A stretch of DNA of 64,000 nucleotides from Bacteroidales bacterium (lineage in GTDB: Bacteria > Bacteroidota > Bacteroidia > Bacteroidales > UBA932), in NCBI GenBank assembly GCA_017614715.1, contig JAGABI010000001.1, positions 1 to 64,000 on the forward strand, in the 5' to 3' direction. Numbering within the stretch: the stretch's first letter is position 1; every line of letters begins with the position of its first letter. The notes beneath the pieces are model-generated. The model was given only the letters and a program-made list of their open reading frames with translations, was not told the origin of the DNA and ran no database searches. The translations under genes were made by a program, and so were the position numbers. Shown here piece after piece: positions 44,005-51,701 of the stretch.

Positions 44005-45531
44005 ATGAACCATCGTTCTCATATTATCCTTCTAACTCTTTTGTTGTCGTTGTTTTCGATGACAGTACAGGCGACGCCGCAGTTAAAACGAGGGGATACT
44101 TATCCATGGTTGGTTGAAGCGCGCACAAACCTTAATGTCCGTTCAGGACCGGGAATGGGATATGATAAGTTAGGTGAACTAAATAGAGGGGCTAAGTTCT
44201 ATGCCCTTAATCAAAGAACAAATTATTGGATAGAGATTCAGTATCATGGACAGCAAGCCTTCGTAAGTTCTGAGTATATTGAATTCTTATATCAAGTTAA
44301 GCCTCAAAGCGTGTATGGAGACAAAGAGAAGAAGCCACAGAGCCCTATATTGTCTTTCCTCTCTTCCACATGGGGCTTGGTTAAAGTCATACTCATCATA
44401 ATTGCCATTCTTGTTGTTCTTGCATTCAAAGAAGAGATTGGAGCATTAGTAGCTACCGTTCTTGTGTTTGCCGGAATAGGCGCATTGATATTCTGGATTA
44501 TATTTAGGAATGCCAGCTTAGGCGGAATTATTGGCGCTATTGTCGGATTATTAATTTGGCTGAGAACGATAGTTGATTTGGGAACGATAGGCGGAGTGCT
44601 TTTATACATACTTACCTCCGGGTATTTCATTATATCCTTCCCGTTTTATTGCCTGAACCGACTCCAGTTCTTTTTGTCAGAGCCTTGGCGGAATGCCTTC
44701 AAGTATGATAATACGAGCGAAGAAAATAAACCAGCACTGCGTACCGTACTGGAGATACTGAAGATTTTGCTTTACATAATCATCACTCCGCTCCGACTGC
44801 TTAACGCTGTATATTATAATATCATAGTTCATGGACTCGTTGTTGTTTACGATCTGTTTATGGCCGTCATGGTGCCTTGCAACGAGAAAGAAGGTAAAGG
44901 CAGTTTCTGGTTATGGTTGCTTATGTTCCCTTGGCGAGTTGTCCGCTATTTAGTCATTCACGGTGTATTGTCAATCATAGAATGCATCATCTGGACCATT
45001 ATTGATATTTTTATTCCAGCTATTACTCTATACCATGGCTCCGATTTGACTGCAGGGCAGGCGATAGTCGGAAGCCGTAACAGGAACAAATCATTATCTT
45101 GGAAAAGCGGGACCTTTACCGCAAGTAAGAGCAGTTGGGGCGGAATTGGCGTTTATTTCGCTTCGAGTCGTCAAGTTGCTTTGAGATATGCTTACGACCC
45201 TAATAGATTAAGTGATTCCAATCCAGTCATAATAGTTTGCCGTGTCTCTCCAGGGCGTATTATTAACTATGCTTTAGCGCCAAATCAAGTTTATTGTGCA
45301 GCAGGCCAGTATGGCAATCCCGCCACATTAAATGATTATGGTCAGAAGCATCATTTCACTACCGGGGAATGGTGGAATGGCAGAGGAGGTTATTGGGAAT
45401 ACTGCCTTTTTGACTGGAAGAACTTGTATAATAATCGCTGGCGTATCCGTCCGCTTTACGTCTATAATGATAGGACCCATTTCATTCAGCACATAAAGGG
45501 GGGAATGGCGCATTGGACATTCAAGTTATAG
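44005..45531 (+). CDS. SH3b, multi-TM and ADP-ribosyltransferase (PARP)-like fusion protein
   Basis: 508 aa. The signal peptide (to about 24) precedes a bacterial SH3 domain (about 35-95: ARTNLNVRSGPGMGYDKLGEL, AFVSSEYIEFL). Several hydrophobic helices (about 120-230 and 250-340) follow. The C-terminal 165 residues look like the PARP/ART fold: LYHGSDL at about 343-348 (nicotinamide-binding His-Gly), GIGVYFASSRQVALRYAY at about 380-395 (the GxYFA/YA motif), and WEYCLFD at about 464 (candidate catalytic Glu). If so, it would ADP-ribosylate a target using NAD. Membrane topology decides whether the ART domain faces the cytoplasm and cannot be settled by eye. The sigma-C39 gene starts 13 bp later. 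Confidence 0.68.
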   Translation: MNHRSHIILLTLLLSLFSMTVQATPQLKRGDTYPWLVEARTNLNVRSGPGMGYDKLGELNRGAKFYALNQRTNYWIEIQYHGQQAFVSSEYIEFLYQVKPQSVYGDKEKKPQSPILSFLSSTWGLVKVILIIIAILVVLAFKEEIGALVATVLVFAGIGALIFWIIFRNASLGGIIGAIVGLLIWLRTIVDLGTIGGVLLYILTSGYFIISFPFYCLNRLQFFLSEPWRNAFKYDNTSEENKPALRTVLEILKILLYIIITPLRLLNAVYYNIIVHGLVVVYDLFMAVMVPCNEKEGKGSFWLWLLMFPWRVVRYLVIHGVLSIIECIIWTIIDIFIPAITLYHGSDLTAGQAIVGSRNRNKSLSWKSGTFTASKSSWGGIGVYFASSRQVALRYAYDPNRLSDSNPVIIVCRVSPGRIINYALAPNQVYCAAGQYGNPATLNDYGQKHHFTTGEWWNGRGGYWEYCLFDWKNLYNNRWRIRPLYVYNDRTHFIQHIKGGMAHWTFKL

Positions 45532-45544
45532 AATAATACAACAT

Positions 45545-46585
45545 ATGACCGACCAGGAAATCATTAAGGGCTTGATTGCCCGTGACGAAACAATTACGCA
45601 GTACTTCTTTTTTGAGAGGTGCAAGTCGGTCTTTTATGCCGTCCTGAAGGATATCTTCGACTACAATGCCGATTACGACGAGTTGGTGAACGAACTCTAC
45701 GAGCATCTTATGGCGAACGATGCGCGTCGTCTCAGGATGTTCGAAGGGCGCTCGAATATTTATTCCTGGCTATCAAAAGTGGCCCGGAATTATTTCCTTG
45801 ATAAAAAAAATCGCGAAAGCTTGATAGAAAAAGGGCTTGACGAGCGTCTTTTAAAGGAAGCCGGGAAAATTGAAGATGAGAATCCTGGCCAGCCGGACAA
45901 AAAGCAGGAAGAAGAAGAGATGCGGGTTGCCGCCATACTAGACCAGATTGATAACGAGAGATACAGGTTCGTTATCAGGGAGCATATTCTCGAAGGGAAA
46001 GACTTCGATGAACTGGAGAAGCTGACCGGCATCAAAAAAGCCAATCTTTACAACATCAAAAAGCGGGCACTGAAAAAATTGGAGCAAATCATGAAGATTG
46101 CCCATACCAGAAGCGATTCGCTCTGTGCTGTCCGTTGCGAGGAGTTTGTATTGCATTGTTTCGGTATACATAAATCGCTGGACGATCTGCGCGATCTTGC
46201 TATTGCCAAGGGATGGCTCATGGAAGATGGCGCCAAGGTCCATGACTTGGGCAATATCGCAAAAGAGTTTGGATTGCATGTAGAGAAAGTGGAGAATGCC
46301 ACCCTTCACGATATATTGAAGGCGCTTGACGATGGTAAGCAAATCATTGCGGCCGTGGATGGAGGGGAGCTTATTGGGGACCGCGTTGAGGAAAAACTGG
46401 AAGACATTATGGTCGGTGGCATAGTGGATCATTGCGTGGCGGTGCTGGCCGCTGACGTTGAAATGGACGACGTTGCTCTCTATGACCCGGCCTTCGGCCC
46501 CATTCCTTTGTCTGTTTCCGTTGAGCACTTCATGGATGCCTGGGCCGACTCTAATTATCACTGCGTACTGATAAGCAAAGAGTAA
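45545..46585 (+). CDS. ECF-type sigma factor fused to a C39-like papain-fold domain
   Basis: 346 aa. Residues 1-180 are sigma-70 like: region 2 (about 40-95: DYDELVNELYEHL, IYSWLSKVARNYFLDKKNRE) and region 4 with an HTH (about 135-180: FDELEKLTGIKKANLYNIKKRALKKL). Residues about 185-346 resemble a C39/papain-like peptidase: Cys in SLCAVRCEEFVL, HDLGNIAKEFGL, His in GGIVDHCVAVLA, Asp in ALYDPAFGPI. The fused domain could be a protease, a self-processing switch, or an inactive ligand sensor. It lies 13 bp after the ART-like gene and 23 bp before the alpha-CTD-like gene, so they are probably cotranscribed. A partial second copy survives in the chimera at 40033. Confidence 0.8.
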   Translation: MTDQEIIKGLIARDETITQYFFFERCKSVFYAVLKDIFDYNADYDELVNELYEHLMANDARRLRMFEGRSNIYSWLSKVARNYFLDKKNRESLIEKGLDERLLKEAGKIEDENPGQPDKKQEEEEMRVAAILDQIDNERYRFVIREHILEGKDFDELEKLTGIKKANLYNIKKRALKKLEQIMKIAHTRSDSLCAVRCEEFVLHCFGIHKSLDDLRDLAIAKGWLMEDGAKVHDLGNIAKEFGLHVEKVENATLHDILKALDDGKQIIAAVDGGELIGDRVEEKLEDIMVGGIVDHCVAVLAADVEMDDVALYDPAFGPIPLSVSVEHFMDAWADSNYHCVLISKE

Positions 46586-46608
46586 ATGCAAGATAAGAAC
46601 ATCATTCT

Positions 46609-47415
46609 ATGTCTTCATCACAAAAGCACAGCCTGAACAAAAAGCCAATCCCCGTAAATCCCTGGTTGGCGGAAGTTATTAGAGAATACCGTCAAAATCG
46701 TGGAGATGACTACCTGCGCAAACGATATAAATCATTCCAAGATGATTACCCAAGAATAGGCTGGACTGAATTCCTTGAGTACACTGCTTTAGAAGACAAA
46801 GTGGCCAGGGAGCCCTTCCTCCTTACAGCGCGCAAGGATTTCGGGTTTTCCCAACACTTGACAGACCTGCTTAATTCTTTTCAAATCTGCAATGTGGCCG
46901 ACCTGCTTCAATTTACAGTTGAAGAGATGAAAATGTTGCTGGAAGATTTGAATGAATCTGTGGACCCCATTGAGCAGTTTCTTGCCCTCCATGGGTATCA
47001 TCTCTATAGTCACAAAGAGAACACATACAAGATGACGGTCCTTTCTGTCGATAAAGAACAAGATGAGCAGAAAGATATCATCCGCACCCTAACGGGCAGG
47101 ATTACCAAGATAATGAGCGCGACATCTGTACCTAGACGCCAGAAAGTTGAAGAAGCCTTTTCTTCTTTTATAGACCTTGAGCAGATGATCCGCAACGCCG
47201 ACTCCAATCTCGCCTCTCAATTAGATGTTGTTATCGAATTCGGGAAATTTCTGGAAGCGCAAATGGCAGATTACCCGGACCTGGCGAGAGAGGCGCAGCG
47301 GATATGTGAACGTGCGCTATATCTTACAGATATAATTCACGGCAAGAGCCACCCTGTAACCACCGAGGTCAACGAGATGTGCGAGGCCATCTACAAAAAG
47401 CTGAAGAATCTCTAG
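46609..47415 (+). CDS. Protein with an RNA polymerase alpha-CTD-like domain
   Basis: 268 aa, soluble. Residues about 75-135 (FGFSQHLTDLLNSF, ICNVADLLQFTVEEMKMLL, EQFLALHGYHL) follow the helix-hairpin-helix pattern of the RNA polymerase alpha C-terminal domain (S-x-R-x-x-N-x-L, I-x-T-V-x-D-L, L-G-x-K-S/T). The C-terminal third (ADYPDLAREAQRICERALYLTDIIHGKSHP) looks like TPR helices. It starts 23 bp after the sigma-C39 gene. An alpha-CTD-like module next to a sigma factor suggests a transcription accessory that helps recruit or position polymerase at the island's promoters; this is inferred from pattern and context only. Confidence 0.6.
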   Translation: MSSSQKHSLNKKPIPVNPWLAEVIREYRQNRGDDYLRKRYKSFQDDYPRIGWTEFLEYTALEDKVAREPFLLTARKDFGFSQHLTDLLNSFQICNVADLLQFTVEEMKMLLEDLNESVDPIEQFLALHGYHLYSHKENTYKMTVLSVDKEQDEQKDIIRTLTGRITKIMSATSVPRRQKVEEAFSSFIDLEQMIRNADSNLASQLDVVIEFGKFLEAQMADYPDLAREAQRICERALYLTDIIHGKSHPVTTEVNEMCEAIYKKLKNL

Positions 47416-47441
47416 GCGCATACGGTATCTGCGACCTCAAC

Positions 47442-48530
47442 CTATCGCAGTTTCATCGTACACACCCTCCCGGACTTCTGCATCCAGCTGGAGTGCTGTT
47501 CGTAGGCGTACTCGCTCTCGCATACCCACAGGATGTTTGTCTTGAAGCCGGCCGGAATCTCCGGAGCCGGAGCTTCGCCGTCGGTGAGAATGACTAGTCC
47601 GTCATAATTCCGCTCGGCGGCATAATCGATGGGGGCCTGGAAATCGGTTCCGCCGCGACCAACGGCGATTGTATCTTTTATTGCATGCTTAAGAGTCTGG
47701 CTAGTTGTCACTTCTGTCTCAAACTGAATCACTTCTATCTCTGTGATGCCGTACTTGAAGGCGCTGTTGACTACGCCCAGGAAATAACTGATGGCATCGC
47801 TGGTGACTGAACCGCTGACGTCCAAGGCAATCAGCAGGCGGCTGGTGAACTGACGCACCGAGCCCATATTGTCGAAGCCGGTACGTCGTGAGGGGCGCAT
47901 CCGCGTGAGGTGACGCTCCTGCGAAAGGACCTGTGCCCGGAACCCGAAGAGGACCTTCTTCCAGTCGATAGACGCACGCGAGGAGGCTTTGACCATTTCG
48001 GCAAGGTCTCCGGCGATCGACCCCCAGTCTTTGATACCGGCAATGAGACCGTTGATAATGGCTATCTGCAGCGGGTCGTCATCCCATAGTTCTGACAGAT
48101 CTGTGTTCGCATCCCGTCTGTCGCTCTCCTCTCCGCTCTGTTCTGCCAGGTGGGCGTATGTCTCATATGGCAACCCGGGCTGGAATCCGTAATCAGCAGG
48201 TGTTTTCATGCCGAAACGGGCGAATGGGTAGTTGTCGGCAACCGTGAGGTTGCTTCCCACTGCGATTGCCTCACCGCTGCAACCGTCCGGACGGCGTTCA
48301 TATGGGTGCTTGAGCAGGATGCGGATAGCCTCTGTCTTCAGGGCTTCCTCCAATGCAATGTCGGACATCTCCCTCACAAAATCGGGGTTATACTCTATCC
48401 TGCCGCAACCGCTACGCACCGGGCATTTGATTTGATGGTTAGGGACGACCTCGTGGGAACAGATTATTACGAAGAGCGCCGGCTCGCTGACAAACCAGCG
48501 CTCAAAAATCTTATCAATCCTTGCCCTCAT
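47442..48530 (-). CDS. DUF2201 / VWA-like protein partnered with MoxR ATPase
   Basis: 362 aa. The C-terminal VWA-like domain has a complete MIDAS: ALDVSGSV, GRGGTDF, LTDGEAP. The N-terminal half corresponds to the DUF2201 predicted metallopeptidase, but the expected HExxH-type helix reads TEAIRILLKHP, so at least two metal ligands are gone and peptidase activity is unlikely. Its ATG directly abuts the MoxR stop (TAG then ATG), giving tight coupling. MoxR-VWA pairs act as chaperones that load metals or remodel partner proteins and occur in several conflict systems. It converges on the alpha-CTD-like gene with a 26-bp gap. Confidence 0.85.
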   Translation of the reverse strand: MRARIDKIFERWFVSEPALFVIICSHEVVPNHQIKCPVRSGCGRIEYNPDFVREMSDIALEEALKTEAIRILLKHPYERRPDGCSGEAIAVGSNLTVADNYPFARFGMKTPADYGFQPGLPYETYAHLAEQSGEESDRRDANTDLSELWDDDPLQIAIINGLIAGIKDWGSIAGDLAEMVKASSRASIDWKKVLFGFRAQVLSQERHLTRMRPSRRTGFDNMGSVRQFTSRLLIALDVSGSVTSDAISYFLGVVNSAFKYGITEIEVIQFETEVTTSQTLKHAIKDTIAVGRGGTDFQAPIDYAAERNYDGLVILTDGEAPAPEIPAGFKTNILWVCESEYAYEQHSSWMQKSGRVCTMKLR

Positions 48531-49610
48531 CTATTTTATGCTTTTTACGTACAGGACCAGAGTCATTGTGAGCACCTGACATTCGCGGGCTATGAAGGCT
48601 ACCGCGTTGGGGTAGGTCGCTTGCACATAGAGGTTGGCAAAATGGGCTGCAGCCTCCTTGCGGTTCTTTACCAGAAAGTCAAAGTAGTCATTCAGATTCT
48701 TCCTTACATCTTCTTTCTTGTCGGCAGGCACCTTCTCCACCTCCAGCAGACGGAAAACGCCCTCGTTGACAATAGACATCTCGTGCAAAGAGTAAGGAGT
48801 AAGTTTCTCCTTCACCTTCTCAAAGTTGTAGAGTACATCTTTGCCAGAGACTACCTTCTTATTGTTGACACTTCCCATAAAAGCGACGGTGGCTTTGGCC
48901 CCCACTACGGAGGCGATTACCTTCTGATGGAGCGTGGTCAGGGCTTCGGCTCCCTTGATGATGTCGGATACACGCTTCCAGGCGCGGCGGTCGGGAGTCT
49001 TGTCCAGGCCGGTGTCTTCATTCTCCTTGGAATCGGCGTTGCGGTCCAGCCAAAGGCTGTTCCCTTCGATGAAGTCAATGACCCGGGGGTCTACTTCTTC
49101 CCGCTTTGCCCAGAGAAGCCACTCCTGCACGGTGGGCTGGAAATTTATGATATTGAAGCGACTTACGAGTGCCGGATCCAGGTCCGTCAGCTGATACTGC
49201 TCGCCTTCGTTGACGGCGCTGATTATACGGCTTCCCTCCGGGAGTTGACGACCGGCAAGCTTCCGGTTGAGTGCAAGGTCCATGATGGTCTGGAGAATCT
49301 CCGGACGGGCTCGGTTGAGTTCGTCAAGGAACAGGACTATAGGCTTGCCGTCCAGAGGGAACCAGTAGGGCGGCATGAACTCGGTCTTGCCGGTCGCCTC
49401 GTTTTTGGATGGAATACCAATCAGGTCGCCCGGGTCGGCCATCTGCCCAAGGAAGAGCGCCACTACAGGCATGCCCTGCTTGGCAAAGTATTCGGTGAGG
49501 ATTTCGGACTTGCCTATGCCGTGGCGTCCCACCAGCATCAGGTTGTGATGTGCCGGAGTCACTTCCAGCATCTGCATAAGTTCAATTGTGTTTACTCGGA
49601 TATTAGACAT
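48531..49610 (-). CDS. MoxR family AAA+ ATPase
   Basis: 359 aa. Walker A LVGRHGIGKSEIL (about residue 28), Walker B PIVLFLDELNRARPEI (about 92), sensor-like RIISAVNEGEQYQL, LVSRFNIINF. This is the MoxR pattern, a hexameric ATPase that works with VWA proteins. It is upstream in a two-gene operon with the DUF2201/VWA gene. Orientation is opposite to the rest of the island, so it may be an independent neighbour rather than a component. Confidence 0.9.
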   Translation of the reverse strand: MSNIRVNTIELMQMLEVTPAHHNLMLVGRHGIGKSEILTEYFAKQGMPVVALFLGQMADPGDLIGIPSKNEATGKTEFMPPYWFPLDGKPIVLFLDELNRARPEILQTIMDLALNRKLAGRQLPEGSRIISAVNEGEQYQLTDLDPALVSRFNIINFQPTVQEWLLWAKREEVDPRVIDFIEGNSLWLDRNADSKENEDTGLDKTPDRRAWKRVSDIIKGAEALTTLHQKVIASVVGAKATVAFMGSVNNKKVVSGKDVLYNFEKVKEKLTPYSLHEMSIVNEGVFRLLEVEKVPADKKEDVRKNLNDYFDFLVKNRKEAAAHFANLYVQATYPNAVAFIARECQVLTMTLVLYVKSIK

Positions 49611-49651
49611 ACTATGGATTGATGAGCATTTTATAGACGCACCGGGTTAAA

Positions 49652-50440
49652 TTATCTATCACTGGCGATAGATAATTCTTCTACAACATCGAATAGAGAT
49701 AGGGAACTTAACCCATAATTGCTGACGAAATCACTGTAAGTCTTCCCAATGCAGTTCTGATAATAAATAACTTCAGAGACCACTATCTCTCTTCTTGATG
49801 AGCAGGTTGGACACCATGTATGCAGTGTCCAGGCGTCATCGTACCATCCTTCGTCATTATCATCTATGTCAATTATCATAGGTGCGTTTTTGCAGTTGCA
49901 GCCCCCGCCCTGCCACGTCCTGAACAAATCCTGATTGTCTTCTATAGCCTTTAACATAACTCCGAGCGGGACATAAGCAAAAAGCGGAGAATAATAGAAT
50001 CCTGCCTTTGTATAGAACATGCGTGGGTCAGCGTATATTGTCTTCCGTTTTTTCCAAAAGAGAGGAAAGTACCGCCTGTAGACCTCGTGCAGGTTGTCAT
50101 CGGACAATAGAATGCCTTCCAATCTGTCTTGAATGATTGTGCGGGCCATCTCGGCCTGAGTGGCATCTATGGATCCATCCTCGGCCAAATAGTATCTGGA
50201 GAGGACGTTGAAACTGCGGGTTCTTTGGTTATATGATGCGATTGACTCGTTTTTACGGGGATTTCTGCCAGAACTGTAACAATCTACCACAAGGGTAGTG
50301 CCGTCGAGCCGGTCCATAAGTTCGGTCGGACTGGGGTCCAGCATCGGAATAATACGCTTGTTGGTCAGGCCGGCCGTAAGAAAGAGATAGTCTGTGTAAT
50401 CGTCGCTGTGGTGGATGTTAAGGATGATTTTGTCAATCAT
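49652..50440 (-). CDS. Hypothetical protein with Cys-rich segment
   Basis: 262 aa from MIDKIILNIHHSDD; 17 further in-frame codons upstream look non-coding. Not recognised. The middle (TLVVDCYSSGRNPRKNES) is charged; the C-terminal part has a Cys/His cluster (GGGCNCKN, then HTWCPTCSSRRE) that could form a zinc ribbon. There is no signal peptide or TM helix. It is 41 bp upstream of the MoxR gene on the same strand, so it may be the first gene of that operon. Confidence 0.55.
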   Translation of the reverse strand: MIDKIILNIHHSDDYTDYLFLTAGLTNKRIIPMLDPSPTELMDRLDGTTLVVDCYSSGRNPRKNESIASYNQRTRSFNVLSRYYLAEDGSIDATQAEMARTIIQDRLEGILLSDDNLHEVYRRYFPLFWKKRKTIYADPRMFYTKAGFYYSPLFAYVPLGVMLKAIEDNQDLFRTWQGGGCNCKNAPMIIDIDDNDEGWYDDAWTLHTWCPTCSSRREIVVSEVIYYQNCIGKTYSDFVSNYGLSSLSLFDVVEELSIASDR

Positions 50441-50663
50441 AAGAAAAGTACTTGCGACAATAAAGACGCCTCCCCATGGAAAATCTATCAAAATGTAACA
50501 GAAAAATGACCGACCATATTATGTAAGTTTAAATTATTTAGATTTAAATAATTGGGTTTTAAATAATATCATTGCAAAGATTAATACGTTCTGGCACTGA
50601 AGATTTAGCGGAGCCGTAGGATTAAGCTGGAGGGACTTAAGTACCAATTGGGGCCATAATCAA

Positions 50664-50702
50664 AATTATGCTCCAAAAACATTATGTTTGCGGAGCATAA
50701 TT
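50664..50702. repeat. Orphan copy of the DUF234-ATPase promoter palindrome
   Basis: AATTATGCTCC / GGAGCATAATT (50664-50674, 50692-50702) is a perfect 11-bp inverted repeat around CATTATGTTTG. The 27 nt 50664-50690 are identical to 40312-40338, but the -33 TTTG is missing and no gene follows. The rest of 50441-50802 contains no gene; a small hairpin (50718-50740) and the terminator below occupy its right end. Confidence 0.65.
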
Positions 50703-50748
50703 ATTTTTACGCATAAAGCATACCCAGAACTGGTGTATGCTATATAAC

Positions 50749-50780
50749 AAAAATACCGGCCTTTTCGGGTCGGTATTTTT
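50749..50780. terminator. Rho-independent terminator after tpiA
   Basis: AAAAATACCG / CGGTATTTTT arms with inner GCC/GGG pairing and flanking A/T tracts; it works on both strands. It ends tpiA transcription from the right and any transcript from the island side. The arms are identical to those of the rpmH terminator at 55200. Confidence 0.8.
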
Positions 50781-50802
50781 GCTCATGCTGCCTATGCAGA
50801 TC

Positions 50803-51624
50803 CTAGTCTCTGGCTGGCATAATAATTTTGGAACCGCCGCTTACGCCGTCGAGGGCGTCGTCACTGATGGTGTAGCTCTGTGCGATGGCAATGAAGTCTG
50901 CTGCCTTGAGGGAAGCGCCGCCAATCAGGCCGCCGTCGATGTCGGGGCAAGCGAAGAGCTCCTTGGCGTTGGAGGGTTTGCAGCTGCCGCCGTAGAGGAT
51001 GGTGCAGTCTTCTGCAATCTGCTTTCCAAATTTATCTGCAATGAGTTTGCGGATGAATGCGTGAATCTCCTCTGCCTGCTCGCTGGTTGCGGTGAGGCCG
51101 GTGCCGATAGCCCAAACAGGCTCGTAAGCAATCACCACGTGACCCATCTGCTCGGGAGTAAGGCCAAAGAGAACTTCCTCTATCTGAGCCTTAACCACGT
51201 CAAAATGCTTGTTATCCAGACGCTCATCTTTCATCTCGCCTACGCAATATATGGGCTGCAGGCCGTTCTCGAGTGCGAGGGCCATCTTTGCCACCAGGGT
51301 AGCGGAGGTCTCACCATAATACTGACGGCGCTCTGAGTGGCCGAGGATTACATACTGGCAACCGATGCCGGCAAGCATGTTGGCTGCTACCTCGCCGGTG
51401 AATGCACCCTTGGGCTGGTCTGCACAGTTCTGTGCGCTGAGTGCGATCTTGCTGCCTTTGATGGCTTCGCCCACGCTGGTGAGGTGTACAAACGGCGGTG
51501 CCACCACCAGGTTAACGTCAGAGGGAACTTGGCTCATGGCAGCTACCAGTTCTTTGGCCAGTGCCACGCCTTCTGCAACTGTGGTATTCATTTTCCAGTT
51601 GCCTGCAACTATTTTTCTACGCAT
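50803..51624 (-). CDS. tpiA: Triosephosphate isomerase
   Basis: 273 aa, starting MRRKIVAGNWKMN. Active-site motifs: Lys in GNWKMN, His in YVILGHSERR, Glu in YEPVWAIGTG, and the phosphate-binding GGSCKPSN and GLIGGASL. It interconverts dihydroxyacetone phosphate and glyceraldehyde 3-phosphate in glycolysis. It carries about 20 residues more at the C-terminus than the usual 250-aa enzyme. It is divergent from polA. Confidence 0.97.
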   Translation of the reverse strand: MRRKIVAGNWKMNTTVAEGVALAKELVAAMSQVPSDVNLVVAPPFVHLTSVGEAIKGSKIALSAQNCADQPKGAFTGEVAANMLAGIGCQYVILGHSERRQYYGETSATLVAKMALALENGLQPIYCVGEMKDERLDNKHFDVVKAQIEEVLFGLTPEQMGHVVIAYEPVWAIGTGLTATSEQAEEIHAFIRKLIADKFGKQIAEDCTILYGGSCKPSNAKELFACPDIDGGLIGGASLKAADFIAIAQSYTISDDALDGVSGGSKIIMPARD

Positions 51625-51667
51625 ATTGTTAGGTATTAATTTGTTTGATATCAGCTTTCGCGGGTGG

Positions 51668-51696
51668 CAAAGATACGAATATAATTTTTACCTTTG
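51668..51696. promoter_or_regulatory. Divergent -7 boxes of tpiA and polA
   Basis: Minus strand TATCTTTG (51668-51675) points to tpiA. Plus strand TACCTTTG (51689-51696) points to polA and ends only 5 nt before its ATG, suggesting a leaderless polA transcript. Confidence 0.5.
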
Positions 51697-51701
51697 TCAA
51701 G

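Noticed and set aside
48150-49622. 490-codon plus-strand frame over the MoxR and DUF2201 genes
   Set aside because: Opposite to two genes with intact Walker and MIDAS motifs; no domain of its own.
31668-50440. Integrative element with integrase and attachment repeats
   Set aside because: No integrase, transposase, relaxase or phage gene, and no tRNA at either edge. The island is called from gene content and base composition only.
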